Positions 1 to 22,500 of a stretch of 22,500 nt of DNA are shown one piece after another (the stretch's first letter is position 1; each line of letters begins with the position of its first letter). Source of the stretch: Chrysomallon squamiferum. Its lineage: Eukaryota > Mollusca > Gastropoda > Neomphalida > Peltospiridae. The stretch lies in contig CM022673.1 in NCBI GenBank assembly GCA_012295275.1, positions 28,403,636 to 28,426,135 on the forward strand, written 5' to 3'. A program made the position numbers and the translations under genes. The notes beneath the pieces are model-generated. The model had not been told where the DNA came from. It did not search any database and worked only from the letters and a program-made list of their open reading frames with translations.

Positions 1-83
1 CTTTTATATGTGTATACATTTAGTATTTGCTACAACTTGTATATCACTCTTTACTTCTACAAATATATTCATAAATATTGAAT

Positions 84-172
84 ATACACACACTCAGACA
101 CATACACACACACACACATACACACATATATATATAGATATATAGATAGATAGATATATAGATATACATACA
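84..172 (+). repeat. (CA)n, (TA)n and (GATA)n compound microsatellite
   Basis: CA run followed by TA and GATA units. The rest of 1-256 is AT-rich, with a GA-rich patch at 174-204 and no exon seen. Confidence 0.93.
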
Positions 173-255
173 GAGGAAAAGGGAGAAAGAGGGAGAAAGA
201 GAGACAACACAATTATGTTATACAAATGTTCTAATGGTGCAGTTATTAAAACGTA

Positions 256-256
<1 letters not shown>

Positions 257-298
<42 letters not shown>

Positions 299-433
299 CA
301 ATAATAACAACAACAACAACAACAATAATAATAATAACAACAACAACACTAATAATAATAATAAAAATAACTACAACAATAATAATAATAATAATAACAA
401 TAATAATAATAATAACAATAACAGTAATACTAC
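257..433 (+). repeat. AAT/AAC triplet microsatellite
   Basis: Compound triplet run in the intron upstream of the first visible exon of gene 1. Confidence 0.96.
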
Positions 434-484
434 TAATAAAAAGAAGTGTATTATATGTGTACGTGTGTATTGAAATCCTCTCAG

Positions 485-11589
<11,105 letters not shown>

Positions 11590-11648
11590 TTATTACAACA
11601 GGAAAGGCATGATCTAATGCCATGTTAACAACGTTATGTGATAATTAT

Positions 11649-11654
11649 ATTAAA
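11649..11654 (+). terminator. Possible poly(A) signal of gene 1 (ATTAAA)
   Basis: The first ATTAAA after the stop codon, about 60 bp downstream. A GT/T-rich stretch (about 11710-11730) follows, as expected of a cleavage site. Another ATTAAA lies at 11971-11976 and an AATAAA at 13169-13174, so the true 3' end is uncertain. Confidence 0.3.
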
Positions 11655-11813
11655 AGACACCCCAAAAAACCGTTGAATATTTACTATTATAAAATAACTG
11701 TATAGTATGAATTGTGTTCACGTTTTTGTCAAAAAATGTACGTGCATAAATTCAGAGAAAACATGCACTCAATCACACACTCACAAACACACACGCGCAT
11801 ACCTTTGAATAAC

Positions 11814-11816
<3 letters not shown>

Positions 11817-11877
<61 letters not shown>

Positions 11878-11879
11878 TT
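11817..11879 (+). repeat. (ATTT)n repeat downstream of gene 1
   Basis: About 16 perfect ATTT units, hence overlapping ATTTA pentamers. If inside the 3' UTR these would form an AU-rich element; if past the cleavage site it is an ordinary microsatellite. Confidence 0.96.
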
Positions 11880-12018
11880 CGTAACAGATCAAAGAAGTCG
11901 AGTTAAAAATTACTTACTGATATGATTTTTACTGTTGTGAATTTTAAAGAGTCGTAATAATAAGCTTTGTATTAAAGTAGTAAAACTCAGGATTAATGTT
12001 ATTCAGGGGATATATTTA

Positions 12019-12048
12019 GTTACTTACTTACTTACTTACTTACTTACT
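12019..12048 (+). repeat. (TTAC)n repeat
   Basis: About seven TTAC units in the region after gene 1. Confidence 0.93.
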
Positions 12049-12128
12049 CGTTTATGTATTTGGTTTTGTTTGTTCGTCTTTTTTAATTCTAATTCATATT
12101 CTTTTAAATATTAACGTTATTGAAATTA

Positions 12129-12200
12129 TTTTATTATTATTATTATGATCGTAACCATCAATATCGTCATCATTATGGTCATTATCATTATTTTTATTAC

Positions 12201-12261
<61 letters not shown>
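12129..12261 (+). repeat. (ATT)n triplet repeat
   Basis: Imperfect ATT/ATC triplets becoming a pure ATT run of about 24 units from about 12190. Confidence 0.95.
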
Positions 12262-12264
<3 letters not shown>

Positions 12265-13597
12265 ATGTTTTATAGCTTTTTCCTCCTGTGTTTTGACAAT
12301 ATTTGAGAATTCAAATACTCTGAATATTACATTTAAACTATTACTGCTATTCAAAATGATTTTTAATATTCTAAGGCATCAAAGATTTAGTACGCAATAT
12401 AATTTTATGTTTAAAAATACAGCCAAGCACATGTAATAATAATAACGTATACAAGCAAATACTAACAGTCACCTTGTATCAGTATTTATAATTTACACAT
12501 ACATGTATAAACGATCAGTGATGCGGTGCGGGACGAAGGGTGTGTCAGTCCAAATTAATCTACCCCACGGGAACTGAAAATAGAGTTCAAAAACAAATCT
12601 TACATTATATGATTATATTATATTAATATTATTTTCTTTCCTGTCGAAGGTATATATCTACAGGCCTGTTATTAATTGCATCGATTTAATTAATTTTGAA
12701 GCCATCACTGGTTTTATCGTAGCCGTTTTCCATATTAAGCTTACTAAGGCTTGAACTGAAATACTTCTACATCCGAAGAAACAAAATTAGTATAAATAAG
12801 TATGGTATTCCAAGCCAAAACAAACAAAACAGTAAAATAATATATATACACTAATTTGTTATTTTCGCATATAGAAGATTATATATATATATAACGGGTT
12901 ATTAACATTTTTATTAAAACGTTTATACGTTTGGCAGTTTGTCGTGTCTTTGTATCGTATTTTACAATTTTGTATTTATTTATACTCTTTGTTATATATC
13001 ATACCATTAAATTATCTCCCATATTATATTTATATAACTCTAGGCTTTTACTGAATCTATCAAACAGCAAATTCAATCGTGTTCGCCAGGTCAGTTACCG
13101 CGTTGATGTCAGACACAAACACCTACCAAACAGATGTAATCGACTTAAGTCAGCATTTTGTTAAATACAATAAAATCTTCGCCTAGCCTTAATCTGAACT
13201 TGTTTCCATCACAGCTTAGATAACCAACTGCAAATTAGTGACAGAAAGCTGATCCGATGTGGGAAAGTCAGTGAGATTAGTCCCCCACCCACCTTCAACG
13301 CACCCCCGTCTTCGCCTGGGGTTATCTTTACGTTTTACTCATTCTACAAGCATGTAGCATCTTTTGTTGTTTTGTTTTTCCAATTCCAGGCAGTGACTCG
13401 GTGGTTTCTCAGCTTTCCCCATTTTGTGAGTGATTAATATGAAAAAATCCTTGTGTCGATGGAAAACGAGTATCTCGAATATAGTGTGTGTTCTGTTTCT
13501 TATAGCGTTGTAATAACTAAAATTTAAAACATATTGAGGTAGTATTTTTAAAAAATGTCCTTTCACTAGTATTTAATTCTCTTCTGAAGTAAATTTA

Positions 13598-13598
<1 letters not shown>
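12262..13598. other. Unique sequence downstream of gene 1, no gene seen
   Basis: AT-rich sequence of normal complexity with two short GC-richer islands (about 12518-12575 and 13240-13320) and an AATAAA at 13169-13174. No frame resembles a known protein. It may include distal 3' UTR of gene 1 or decayed insertions. Confidence 0.5.
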
Positions 13599-13630
<32 letters not shown>

Positions 13631-13681
13631 TAGTAAGTTAGGTGGTTAATAATAGCGCATATAACAATAATAACAGTAATC

Positions 13682-13746
<65 letters not shown>

Positions 13747-13780
13747 GAAAACAACAACGAAAACAACAACAACAATAATA
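13599..13780 (+). repeat. (AAT)n and AAC triplet repeats
   Basis: Two AAT blocks (about 13599-13629 and 13682-13745) with mixed AAC/GAA triplets after them. Confidence 0.95.
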
Positions 13781-14096
13781 ATACCTTATCAACAACATTA
13801 TTAAACAACATTTAACAATAAAAATTATTATTATTATTTTCCGAAGAAATTTATTAAATACATTCGCTATGGTTTTCATTCAAGTAATCTAAGAATATCA
13901 ATAATAACAGAAAAGATGATATGGTAAAAAATATCATTTTAGTCACTAAGTGAAATAAAAAGCAAACTGGAAACGTATATTGTTTTAGTATGGAAATCAG
14001 TCTGCCATTGTCACGTTACAAAATATTTCAGATATTGATTACTGTCAGAGAAAGTCAGTGGTATTTTGTTTATTTACTCTTTAGGAAAAAAAAGCA

Positions 14097-14101
<5 letters not shown>

Positions 14102-14137
<36 letters not shown>
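14102..14137 (+). repeat. (TA)n microsatellite
   Basis: Pure TA run of about 18 units. Confidence 0.95.
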
Positions 14138-14140
<3 letters not shown>

Positions 14141-14219
14141 AGTAACACATAATAAAGCAAACAAAAAAAAATGTCACATTGAATAGGAATATTTAAAAGC
14201 TAATCTTAATGCTGAACAA

Positions 14220-14541
14220 CAATAATAATGATGAAAATAATAAAACGACTACAACTACTGCTATTATTATTACTACTACTACTAATAAACAACAACGAGA
14301 ATAATAACAGTAATATGAGTATTAGTGGTAGTAGTAGTAATAGTAGTAGTAGTAGTAGTAATAGTAGTAGTAGTAGTAGTAGCAGTAGTAGTAGTAGTAG
14401 TAGTAGTAGTAGGATAATTATTTTACATTAATCATATCAGGATTTTTATTTTACATTAATATTATTTTTATTGTTATCAAATTAATTATATTATTATCAT
14501 TATTATTATTACTGTTGTTGTTGTTGTTGTTATTTTTATTA
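14220..14541 (+). repeat. Mixed triplet repeats: ACT, AAT, AGT, GTT
   Basis: Compound region whose clearest part is an AGT run (about 14325-14411). Imperfect ATT and GTT triplets follow to 14541. Confidence 0.93.
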
Positions 14542-14603
14542 TTACTGTACACAGACGTGGCTGTAATTTACTGTCAAATTATGATATAATTATTATTATA
14601 CAT

Positions 14604-14611
<8 letters not shown>

Positions 14612-14653
<42 letters not shown>
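14612..14653 (+). repeat. (TA)n microsatellite
   Basis: Pure TA run of about 21 units after a short CA stretch. Confidence 0.95.
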
Positions 14654-16863
<2,210 letters not shown>

Positions 16864-17865
16864 GACTGGTAATGCAGGGATCTGATAAATCAGGTTTAAT
16901 TATTATATAAATACAAAATTTACAAAAAGAGTCTTAGCTCAATTTTTTTTAAATGAAGACACGACAAAAAAACACAAATCCACAATAAAGATGTTAAGTA
17001 TTATTTTTTAACCGTTTAAAAGAAATGAAAATGACGTTAAAGTTTAATAACTATAAGCATGCCTAAGCTGTTTTTGTGTATCAGGATATTCGTGAAATAG
17101 ACAACGATTTATGCTATTTGTTTATTCCAGTATATGCTGTATTTTAATCCGGCTCATATTACTAATTAAAAGAATACGATTATTCCTGATACATTTCCTC
17201 TATCTTGTAGAAATATTATTATATTTAATATATCGAATACGATGGCCGAAGATTAAATAGATGCAAGTAACAAAATCACAGATATTGCTTTGTTTTGTAA
17301 CAAGATACATTTGTAGAGTAGAAATACGCAGGATATTAATGAATATTTGAAAAAAATATCTAGAATTAGAAGTAATGTTTTAATATTGCTATAAAACAAT
17401 GTGTCTAGGTGTGATATTTGTTTTTCACATGTCTTCTTTCTTTTCTTTCTTTTTCTGTCAAAATAAAAATAACGAAAATAAAAATATTCGCACTGGAAGT
17501 TCTGATTAGACGCCGTCGCGTTTTTGCCAGGTTGTATGATAAGTAAGTGATAACTGGCTGACATTTTACTGACTTCTTTGTCTGCTCTTTTGTTTCCCAG
17601 ACTTTATTCAAATATAATACTCCGGTTTATCTCCTACTTACCATCTTGCGCACGGTGTAACTGATACTGATGTATCATTATCGTTCTGTAGCAATATTAG
17701 CGCGATTTAGCGAGAGAAAACTGCTCTGATAATTTTCTCATGTTGTAATTAGTAAAATGAAAAAAATATAAAAAATAAAAATAATAATAATAATAAATAA
17801 AGAAAGAAAAGAAAACGATTAGTGTATAATCCACACCTTGTTTATTTTAATTTTCATTGATTATT
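16864..17865. other. Unique intergenic sequence, no gene seen
   Basis: AT-rich sequence. The longest minus-strand frame (17253-17564) has composition typical of chance translation of AT-rich DNA and shows no motif. Confidence 0.6.
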
Positions 17866-18055
17866 ATTACGATTATTATTGTTATTGTTGTTGTAGTTCT
17901 TATTTTTACTATCATTATTTGTTTTATTGCTGTTATTATTATTATTAATATTATTATTATTACTATTACTCTTACTATTACTACTATTATTATTATTGTT
18001 GTTGTTGTAGTTGCTGTTGTTGTTGTTTTTTGTTGTTATTGCTGCTGGTGCCACT
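17866..18055 (+). repeat. Imperfect ATT/GTT triplet repeats
   Basis: Degenerate triplets of ATT, GTT and ACT with frequent substitutions, followed by a short GAT run to about 18080. Confidence 0.92.
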
Positions 18056-18080
18056 ACTTCTGATAATGATGATGATGATG

Positions 18081-18546
18081 TTGTTGTACTGTTTTTGATA
18101 TTCTTATTTAATTGTTATTATGTTCTTCTAATCTTATTGTTACTATGATTAAAAAAAAAGTCAATGAAAAGAAGAGATTAAAGTTAAAGAAAAATAATGG
18201 CAATGTTGAAAATACTTCAGGCTCATTATCATCACAAAAAGCAATTACAACAGTCTTTGTCAGTAAATTAATTTGCTGCTGTTGCTGCTGTTGTTACCTT
18301 TTCTTGTTAGTCATTTGTTTCATTCAATGATTTTTTTAAATTATTATTATTTTTTTCCACTGCAGTCTTCAAAAAGAATTAGAATCGTTCATTTTTTGTT
18401 TCACATCGTTAGTCTTAGGGCTACTGAGATGAAAATTTTAATAATCAAAGAGCTGAATGAAATAAAACTAGATAATCGTTTATTAAAAACAGCTGGTAAC
18501 ATGTTAAACATTTCAAGATAACTAAAATAATCAAGAGATGATTCGC

Positions 18547-18551
<5 letters not shown>
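18081..18551. other. Unique sequence, no gene seen
   Basis: AT-rich, with a short CTG/TTG stretch (about 18270-18295). Nothing supports a gene. Confidence 0.55.

Positions 18552-18636
<85 letters not shown>
18552..18636 (+). repeat. (GA)n microsatellite
   Basis: Pure GA run of about 42 units, about 280 bp upstream of the candidate promoter of gene 2. Confidence 0.97.
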
Positions 18637-18640
<4 letters not shown>

Positions 18641-18677
18641 AAGATATTGCTGTTTATTTTCACATTTCAGTACTTAT

Positions 18678-18678
18678 T

Positions 18679-18706
<28 letters not shown>
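18678..18706 (+). repeat. Poly-T run
   Basis: Homopolymer of about 27 Ts. Confidence 0.9.
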
Positions 18707-18709
<3 letters not shown>

Positions 18710-18846
18710 GTAAAAAAAAATATAATAATACTAAAGTCTTTAATTTGCTGATGAAAATATATACTGTGAACAAAATTTACTTACAAGTGGCCATCTTTAG
18801 TTAAGCATTCTGAGCAAATAGCACAATTACGTGATATCATTTTCAG

Positions 18847-18924
18847 CCAATGGGATTTTCAGGTGCTCTACGATTAGTAAGCGAAGACTGTACATAAGAG
18901 CGAGCAGGAAGACAAACATCAGTG
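18847..18924 (+). promoter_or_regulatory. Candidate core promoter of gene 2
   Basis: CCAAT at 18847-18851, a TATA-like ACATAAG at about 18892, and an initiator-like TCAGTG at 18919-18924 whose A (18921) is about 30 bp downstream of it. A TGACGTA (half CRE) overlaps at 18923. The spacing is right for a TATA/Inr promoter, but each motif is short and could arise by chance. Confidence 0.35.
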
Positions 18925-19045
18925 ACGTATTCAGAGGTTGATACAAGTGGTTGTCGATTAAAATGAAAATAAAGTAGAAAAGTCGATGTTCTTTTAGTCG
19001 CGTCTTGTCGACGGCTTGTTCAAAGGTCTTCTGCGAAGGTAAAAC
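18921..19045 (+). other. Candidate non-coding first exon of gene 2
   Basis: Gene 2 needs at least one upstream 5' UTR exon, because its start codon lies one base after a splice acceptor at 20671. This stretch is of normal complexity and ends at AAAAC|GTAAGT (19046), or at GAAG|GTAAAA (19039). Either junction would place an A at -3 of the start codon. It contains a four-codon upstream ORF (ATG 18963, TAG 18975). The link to gene 2 is inferred. Confidence 0.35.
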
Positions 19046-19082
19046 GTAAGTATAAGCTGTTATACAATAATTTTTCTTTCAA

Positions 19083-19164
19083 TTTATTTTATTTTATTTT
19101 ATTTTATTTTATTTTTTTATTTATTTATTTTGTATTTATTTATTTATTTATTTTTTATTATTAT
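19083..19164 (+). repeat. (TTTTA)n/(TTTA)n repeat
   Basis: T/A pentanucleotide and tetranucleotide run. Confidence 0.93.
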
Positions 19165-19410
19165 ATCCTCTGTATTAATTGTGTTAATATTTTGAATATG
19201 TTTTTCAGCCGAAAGAGAATATATATATTCTGGTGTTTTATCTAAACTGTATGATGCATTACTTGTTTTACCATATGATATAAATTAAATAAACCGAGAA
19301 AATTAAATTAATCTAATACCCTACAATAATTTATTAAAATCACCTACAATAAAAATCTTATACGTACGTACATATCTATTGTATATGCCCGTATGCCTGT
19401 AGGAATGAAT

Positions 19411-19545
19411 TGTATGTATGTATGTATGTATGTACATGTGTAGTATGTATGTATATATGTATATAATAAATGTATGTGTGCATGTATGTATATATGTATT
19501 TATGTATGTAGGTAGGTATGTATGTATGTATATATGTAAGAATTC
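19411..19545 (+). repeat. (GTAT)n tetranucleotide repeat
   Basis: Imperfect GTAT/TATG units. Frames on both strands here are repeat translations. Confidence 0.92.
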
Positions 19546-19655
19546 ATTAACGTATGTATGCATGGCCCGTACATAAGGGTTCGAGAGTTCGAGAGTGTGT
19601 ACGTATCTCCAGCAGTCTGTCGAGTCCGTCTGTATATGTGTAAAAAAAAGATAAG

Positions 19656-19678
19656 TATATATATATATATATATATAT
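19656..19678 (+). repeat. (TA)n run
   Basis: Short pure TA run. Confidence 0.9.
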
Positions 19679-20176
19679 TTATTCCAACGATGTGAACTGT
19701 ATGAAGTTTTATATATGTATTTACGCATGTTTGTGTACATGTATGTATGAATGCATGCTTGCAACGGATACGCATTTTATACATATCACTGTATCTCTTG
19801 ATACACAAATCATAACGGTCACTTTTGCTCTGACTCAGGTAACACCAGAAATTACTCGACATAAATTATATTGATTTACCGCGTTCGATTCAGATACGCC
19901 AGATTTACCAGTGTGTTCGTTACACGTCTTCAGTCGAGCTTCTTTCGGTTTTGAATTATCGAAGCTTGCTTACATAATAAATCAACACAACAAATAACGA
20001 ACAGGAAAGAAATAATACGATGGCGGAAAAAATCGTAATTTAGTGGTATGTGTAAAATGTTAAATGCGCGCTTTTATAAAATAATGTTAAGACTGAGATT
20101 TTGACTGGAACAGTGTTGTATTAACTGTTGTAACGAGAATAAGTGTAGCATCTTATAGGTTAAGATACGAATAGAA
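19679..20176. other. Unique sequence upstream of gene 2 exon, no gene seen
   Basis: Probably part of the gene 2 5' intron. It shows TATG/GTAT traces at its left end and no recognisable exon. Confidence 0.5.
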
Positions 20177-20200
20177 TTTTTTTTTTTTTTTTTTTTTTTT
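20177..20200 (+). repeat. Poly-T run
   Basis: Homopolymer of about 24 Ts. Confidence 0.9.
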
Positions 20201-20324
20201 GACTTAGGAAGTTTCCTAAACAGAGAAAATTACCGAATCTAATGCATGTAGTAAATAAATTCATTAATTTATACATACAAACAAAAAAAGGTGTATGCAT
20301 ATACACATGCATGTTTCGATGAAT

Positions 20325-20399
20325 ACATACATATATACGTAAGTACATACATACATACATACATACACACACACATACATACACACATACATACATACA

Positions 20400-20435
<36 letters not shown>

Positions 20436-20445
20436 TATATATATC
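20325..20445 (+). repeat. (CATA)n then (TA)n repeat
   Basis: CATA/CACA tetranucleotides followed by a TA run. Cys/Tyr/Val-rich frames on both strands are artefacts of it. Confidence 0.95.
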
Positions 20446-20672
20446 GCACATACGTTTGTTCTGGATATTGGTGCATGTGTATGAATTGATTATGTTGATA
20501 GAAATAGAAATGCATAAACAAATATATAAAACAATTAAAATAATGTACTGATATCAACAATACTAAGTTCAATCATTTATTTTTAATGTTTAATATAAAA
20601 GCCAGATTATTTTTTAAAATAGTAAAACAAAAATTATTTTATTTATTATTATTTGTTTTTTTTTTCTCCAGA

Positions 20673-20857
20673 ATGTGGCTGACTTGGACGGCAGTCACGT
20701 GGGTGCTGGTCAGTGCTTACTGCAAAGAACTACAGATTGTGTGGATGATTCCACACCGTCACCCAGATTACAACGTCACCAGCAACGTCGGCCCTCTCGC
20801 TCTGGCTCTGAAGCACATAAAAGACGAGCAGCTTCTCTCCGACTTCGACGGCTACAA
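20673..20857 (+). CDS. Gene 2 exon: signal peptide and start of ligand-binding domain
   Basis: ATG follows the acceptor at 20671 by one base. It encodes MWLTWTAVTWVLVSAYC and then KELQIVWMIPHRHPDYNVT, ending phase 2 at TACAA|GTAAGA. The high GC content of the coding part contrasts with its surroundings. Confidence 0.9.
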
Positions 20858-21267
20858 GTAAGACGTGCAGTTCATACGAGATTTTTGTTTTTTGTTTTTT
20901 TCAGAGAAAAGGTTTTATGTTGGTTTTAAAGCGAAATATTTCGATATGTGCTTAACGACGAATATTGTACTGGTGATGAAAATGTTTAGTTAGACCAAAA
21001 AAGGTTCATATTTATAGAAAAAATGAAACGAAAGACTATTGTAGCACTTTTAAGAAACTAAGATGAATAAAGGAATCAGGAGTTATAGATTTAAGACAAA
21101 AAAGAAAAATAGGTGATAAGAAAGACGACAAAATAACAAATGAACCGTCAGTTTGTAAAATTAACTTTCTAAATTATATTTATTTATTGTTTTTTTTTTA
21201 CTTTTTATTTTATTTTATTTGATTATTATTTATTATTTATTTATTAACTATAATAATAATAATAATA

Positions 21268-21357
<90 letters not shown>

Positions 21358-21801
21358 CATTATTGTGGTTGTTTATATTGTTATTTGATCTTAAATTTGA
21401 TTATATGTGTGTTATGTTTTGAAGCATTTGGTAAAACAACTTTGTTATCACATCTCTCTCAGTATAACGTGGCTGGATTCAGAATGCAATAGTCAAAAGA
21501 GTGTTGGTCGTCTCACGGAATTTCTGATCGCTCACAATCACGTTGACGTAATCATAGGACCACCATGCAGTAACGGTAGGTCCAGCTTATAACGTAACCA
21601 TGGCAATACGAGTAAAGGGCTACAGTTACTGATTCATAACAAAATATGACAATATAATAATAAAGTTATAAAACATTTGAAACCCTTGGCAACTGAAGTC
21701 GTAACGTAATAGCTTACGTAGCTTTATTTTTTCCTTATAACTCTAAAAAATAACTTTAGAGAATGCAGTCCACTGGATCGGATCGGATCATGACGAAATC
21801 A

Positions 21802-21857
<56 letters not shown>

Positions 21858-22296
21858 TGATGATAATACTTAGAAAGATTTCTAGTTATTCGTTTTACCA
21901 AAGGATAAAACTGATATTCGTCTAGATTAATTTGTGTGCAAATATTGTGGGATTTTTGACGTGGTATGTTTAAGCGAGCTTTTTAACTGATCATTCATTT
22001 TACTTATCATCATCTTCATCATCATCATCATGAACAGCAGAATCTGTTTAAAAAAAATGATTTTATAGGTAATTAGTCAAAATAGATTTTTTTTTTGTTT
22101 TTGTATTTCTTTTCTTTGTTTTTTTCGTTTCTCATAATCATCCATAACATTTCTATTTTAGCTATGGTGCCAGTAGCAACTTTAGCCGGGTATTACAATA
22201 TACCCGTTTTCACGTGGTTGTCGAGGGAACGGGTACTGGACAACAAAGTTATGTTCAAAACATTAGTCAGAACCAGATCTCCCCTCACCTCACTGG
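20673..22296 (+). CDS. Receptor guanylyl cyclase / natriuretic peptide receptor-like, gene 2 (3'-partial)
   Basis: Joined exons 20673-20857, 21463-21575 and 22162-22296, with consistent phases (2, 1, 1), encode the first 144 residues and one base more. Residues 1-17 are a signal peptide (hydrophobic, ending VSAYC). KELQIVWMIP starts the ANF-receptor (periplasmic-binding-like) ligand-binding domain, which continues with GPLALALKHIKDEQLL, ITWLDSEC, VDVIIGPPCSN and MVPVATLAGYYNIPVFTW. The cysteines of DSEC and GPPC match the first conserved disulfide of natriuretic-peptide-type receptors. Potential N-glycosylation sites are N-V-T and N-I-T. The start is the ATG one base after the acceptor CTCCAG; the upstream exon must be non-coding. 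The membrane and intracellular parts lie right of the window, so a cyclase-less clearance-type receptor is not excluded. The position after gene 1 on the same strand suggests a tandem paralogue. Confidence 0.9.
20858..21462 (+). other. Intron of gene 2
   Basis: GTAAGA...CTCTCTCAG intron. It is AT-rich, and its main element is the AAT/ATT inverted repeat listed separately. Confidence 0.75.
21180..21360 (+). repeat. T/A repeats with (AAT)n-(ATT)n inverted repeat
   Basis: A T-rich TTTA region, then AAT triplets (about 21250-21292) that switch into ATT triplets (to about 21358). The two halves are complementary and could fold into one hairpin. Confidence 0.93.
21463..21575 (+). CDS. Gene 2 exon: ligand-binding domain
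   Basis: Completes an asparagine codon, then ITWLDSECNSQKSVGRLTEF and VDVIIGPPCSN. The pattern matches the first Rossmann-like strand-helix-strand of the ANF-receptor family, with its conserved [IL]-G-P-x-C-S. Enters phase 2, leaves phase 1 at AACG|GTAGGT. Confidence 0.9.
21576..22161 (+). other. Intron of gene 2
   Basis: GTAGGT...ATTTTAG intron with an (AAT)n run at 21802-21866 and short (ATC)n units at 22008-22031. Nothing else seen. Confidence 0.75.
21802..21866 (+). repeat. (AAT)n microsatellite
   Basis: About 17 AAT units ending in three GAT units. Confidence 0.95.
22162..22296 (+). CDS. Gene 2 exon: ligand-binding domain
   Basis: 45 codons. AMVPVATLAGYYNIPVFTW corresponds to the family's [AP]-x-x-[VA]-A-x-L-A-x-x-[WY]-x-[IL]-P motif after the first cysteine pair. 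VMFKTLVRTRSPLTSL follows, matching F-x-T-L-x-R-[TV]-x-P. Donor CTGG|GTAACA, phase 1. Confidence 0.9.
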
Positions 22297-22500
22297 GTAA
22301 CAGTGACTGATTTATTAAACACTCCAACACGACGACAGAAATAATAACAACAATAATAATAATAACACTTGTGAAAGACATACACATACTGAACTGAATC
22401 AGATTGCCGTAAACACACATATACATACATTGCCAGATATATTAATATATATAAACATTTGTACTCATACACAAATAATGTATTTCGTAAATATACATAC

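Noticed and set aside
12931-13164. 77-codon plus-strand frame followed by AATAAA
   Set aside because: Starts at a non-ATG codon, has no recognisable similarity, and most of it is hydrophobic AT-rich translation. It could be a terminal exon, but nothing supports it.
17253-17564. 103-codon minus-strand frame
   Set aside because: AT-rich composition, no motif, no neighbouring splice sites with coding continuation; compatible with chance.
19321-19862. Minus-strand frames of 147 and 120 codons rich in His, Tyr and Thr
   Set aside because: Composition follows the (GTAT)n/(TATG)n repeat on the other strand; no domain or splice context.
20160-20572. Tyr/Val/Cys-rich frames on both strands
   Set aside because: Translation of (CATA)n and (TA)n repeats.

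Overview
The window is animal nuclear DNA: AT-rich, intron-rich (GT...AG introns of about 200 to 1800 bp) and crowded with simple repeats such as (AAT)n, (GA)n, (TTTA)n, (CATA)n and (CA)n. Both recognisable genes belong to one metazoan family, the receptor guanylyl cyclases (natriuretic-peptide-receptor type). The repeat-rich style and family fit an invertebrate, perhaps a mollusc or other lophotrochozoan, but that placement is only an inference. There is no sign of bacterial, viral or organellar sequence.

Gene 1 (485-11589, + strand, 5' end outside the window) can be followed through 16 coding exons whose splice phases agree from end to end. They encode, in order, the membrane-proximal end of the ectodomain, one transmembrane helix, a juxtamembrane basic stretch, a degenerate kinase-homology domain, a coiled-coil dimerisation helix and a class III guanylyl cyclase catalytic domain with a short hydrophilic tail: about 696 residues of the C-terminal part of the receptor. 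All cyclase metal-binding and guanine-recognition residues are encoded, but exon 11 carries a one-base deletion in a T run (8803-8808) immediately before the first metal-binding motif. This is either an assembly error or an inactivating mutation.

The most unusual structure is at 1147-2434. A 55-59 bp unit is repeated in tandem 22 times. Each unit holds the 3' end of the intron, its splice acceptor and the first half of the transmembrane exon. Only the last copy continues into the real exon (2391-2472). The intron therefore presents 21 near-identical decoy acceptors, every one of which leads to a premature stop if used without a further splice. A (TC)n tract of more than 150 bp follows the exon's donor. 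Skipping the 82-bp transmembrane exon would give a truncated soluble ectodomain.

From 11590 to about 18840 I see only 3' UTR, intergenic sequence and simple repeats. A candidate promoter and non-coding first exon lie near 18847-19045. Gene 2 (from 20673, + strand, running off the right edge) begins with a signal peptide and the first 145 residues of an ANF-receptor ligand-binding domain. The two genes thus form a head-to-tail tandem pair of receptor guanylyl cyclase paralogues (the cyclase half of gene 2 is not visible), probably made by local duplication. If active, both would convert an extracellular peptide signal into cyclic GMP.
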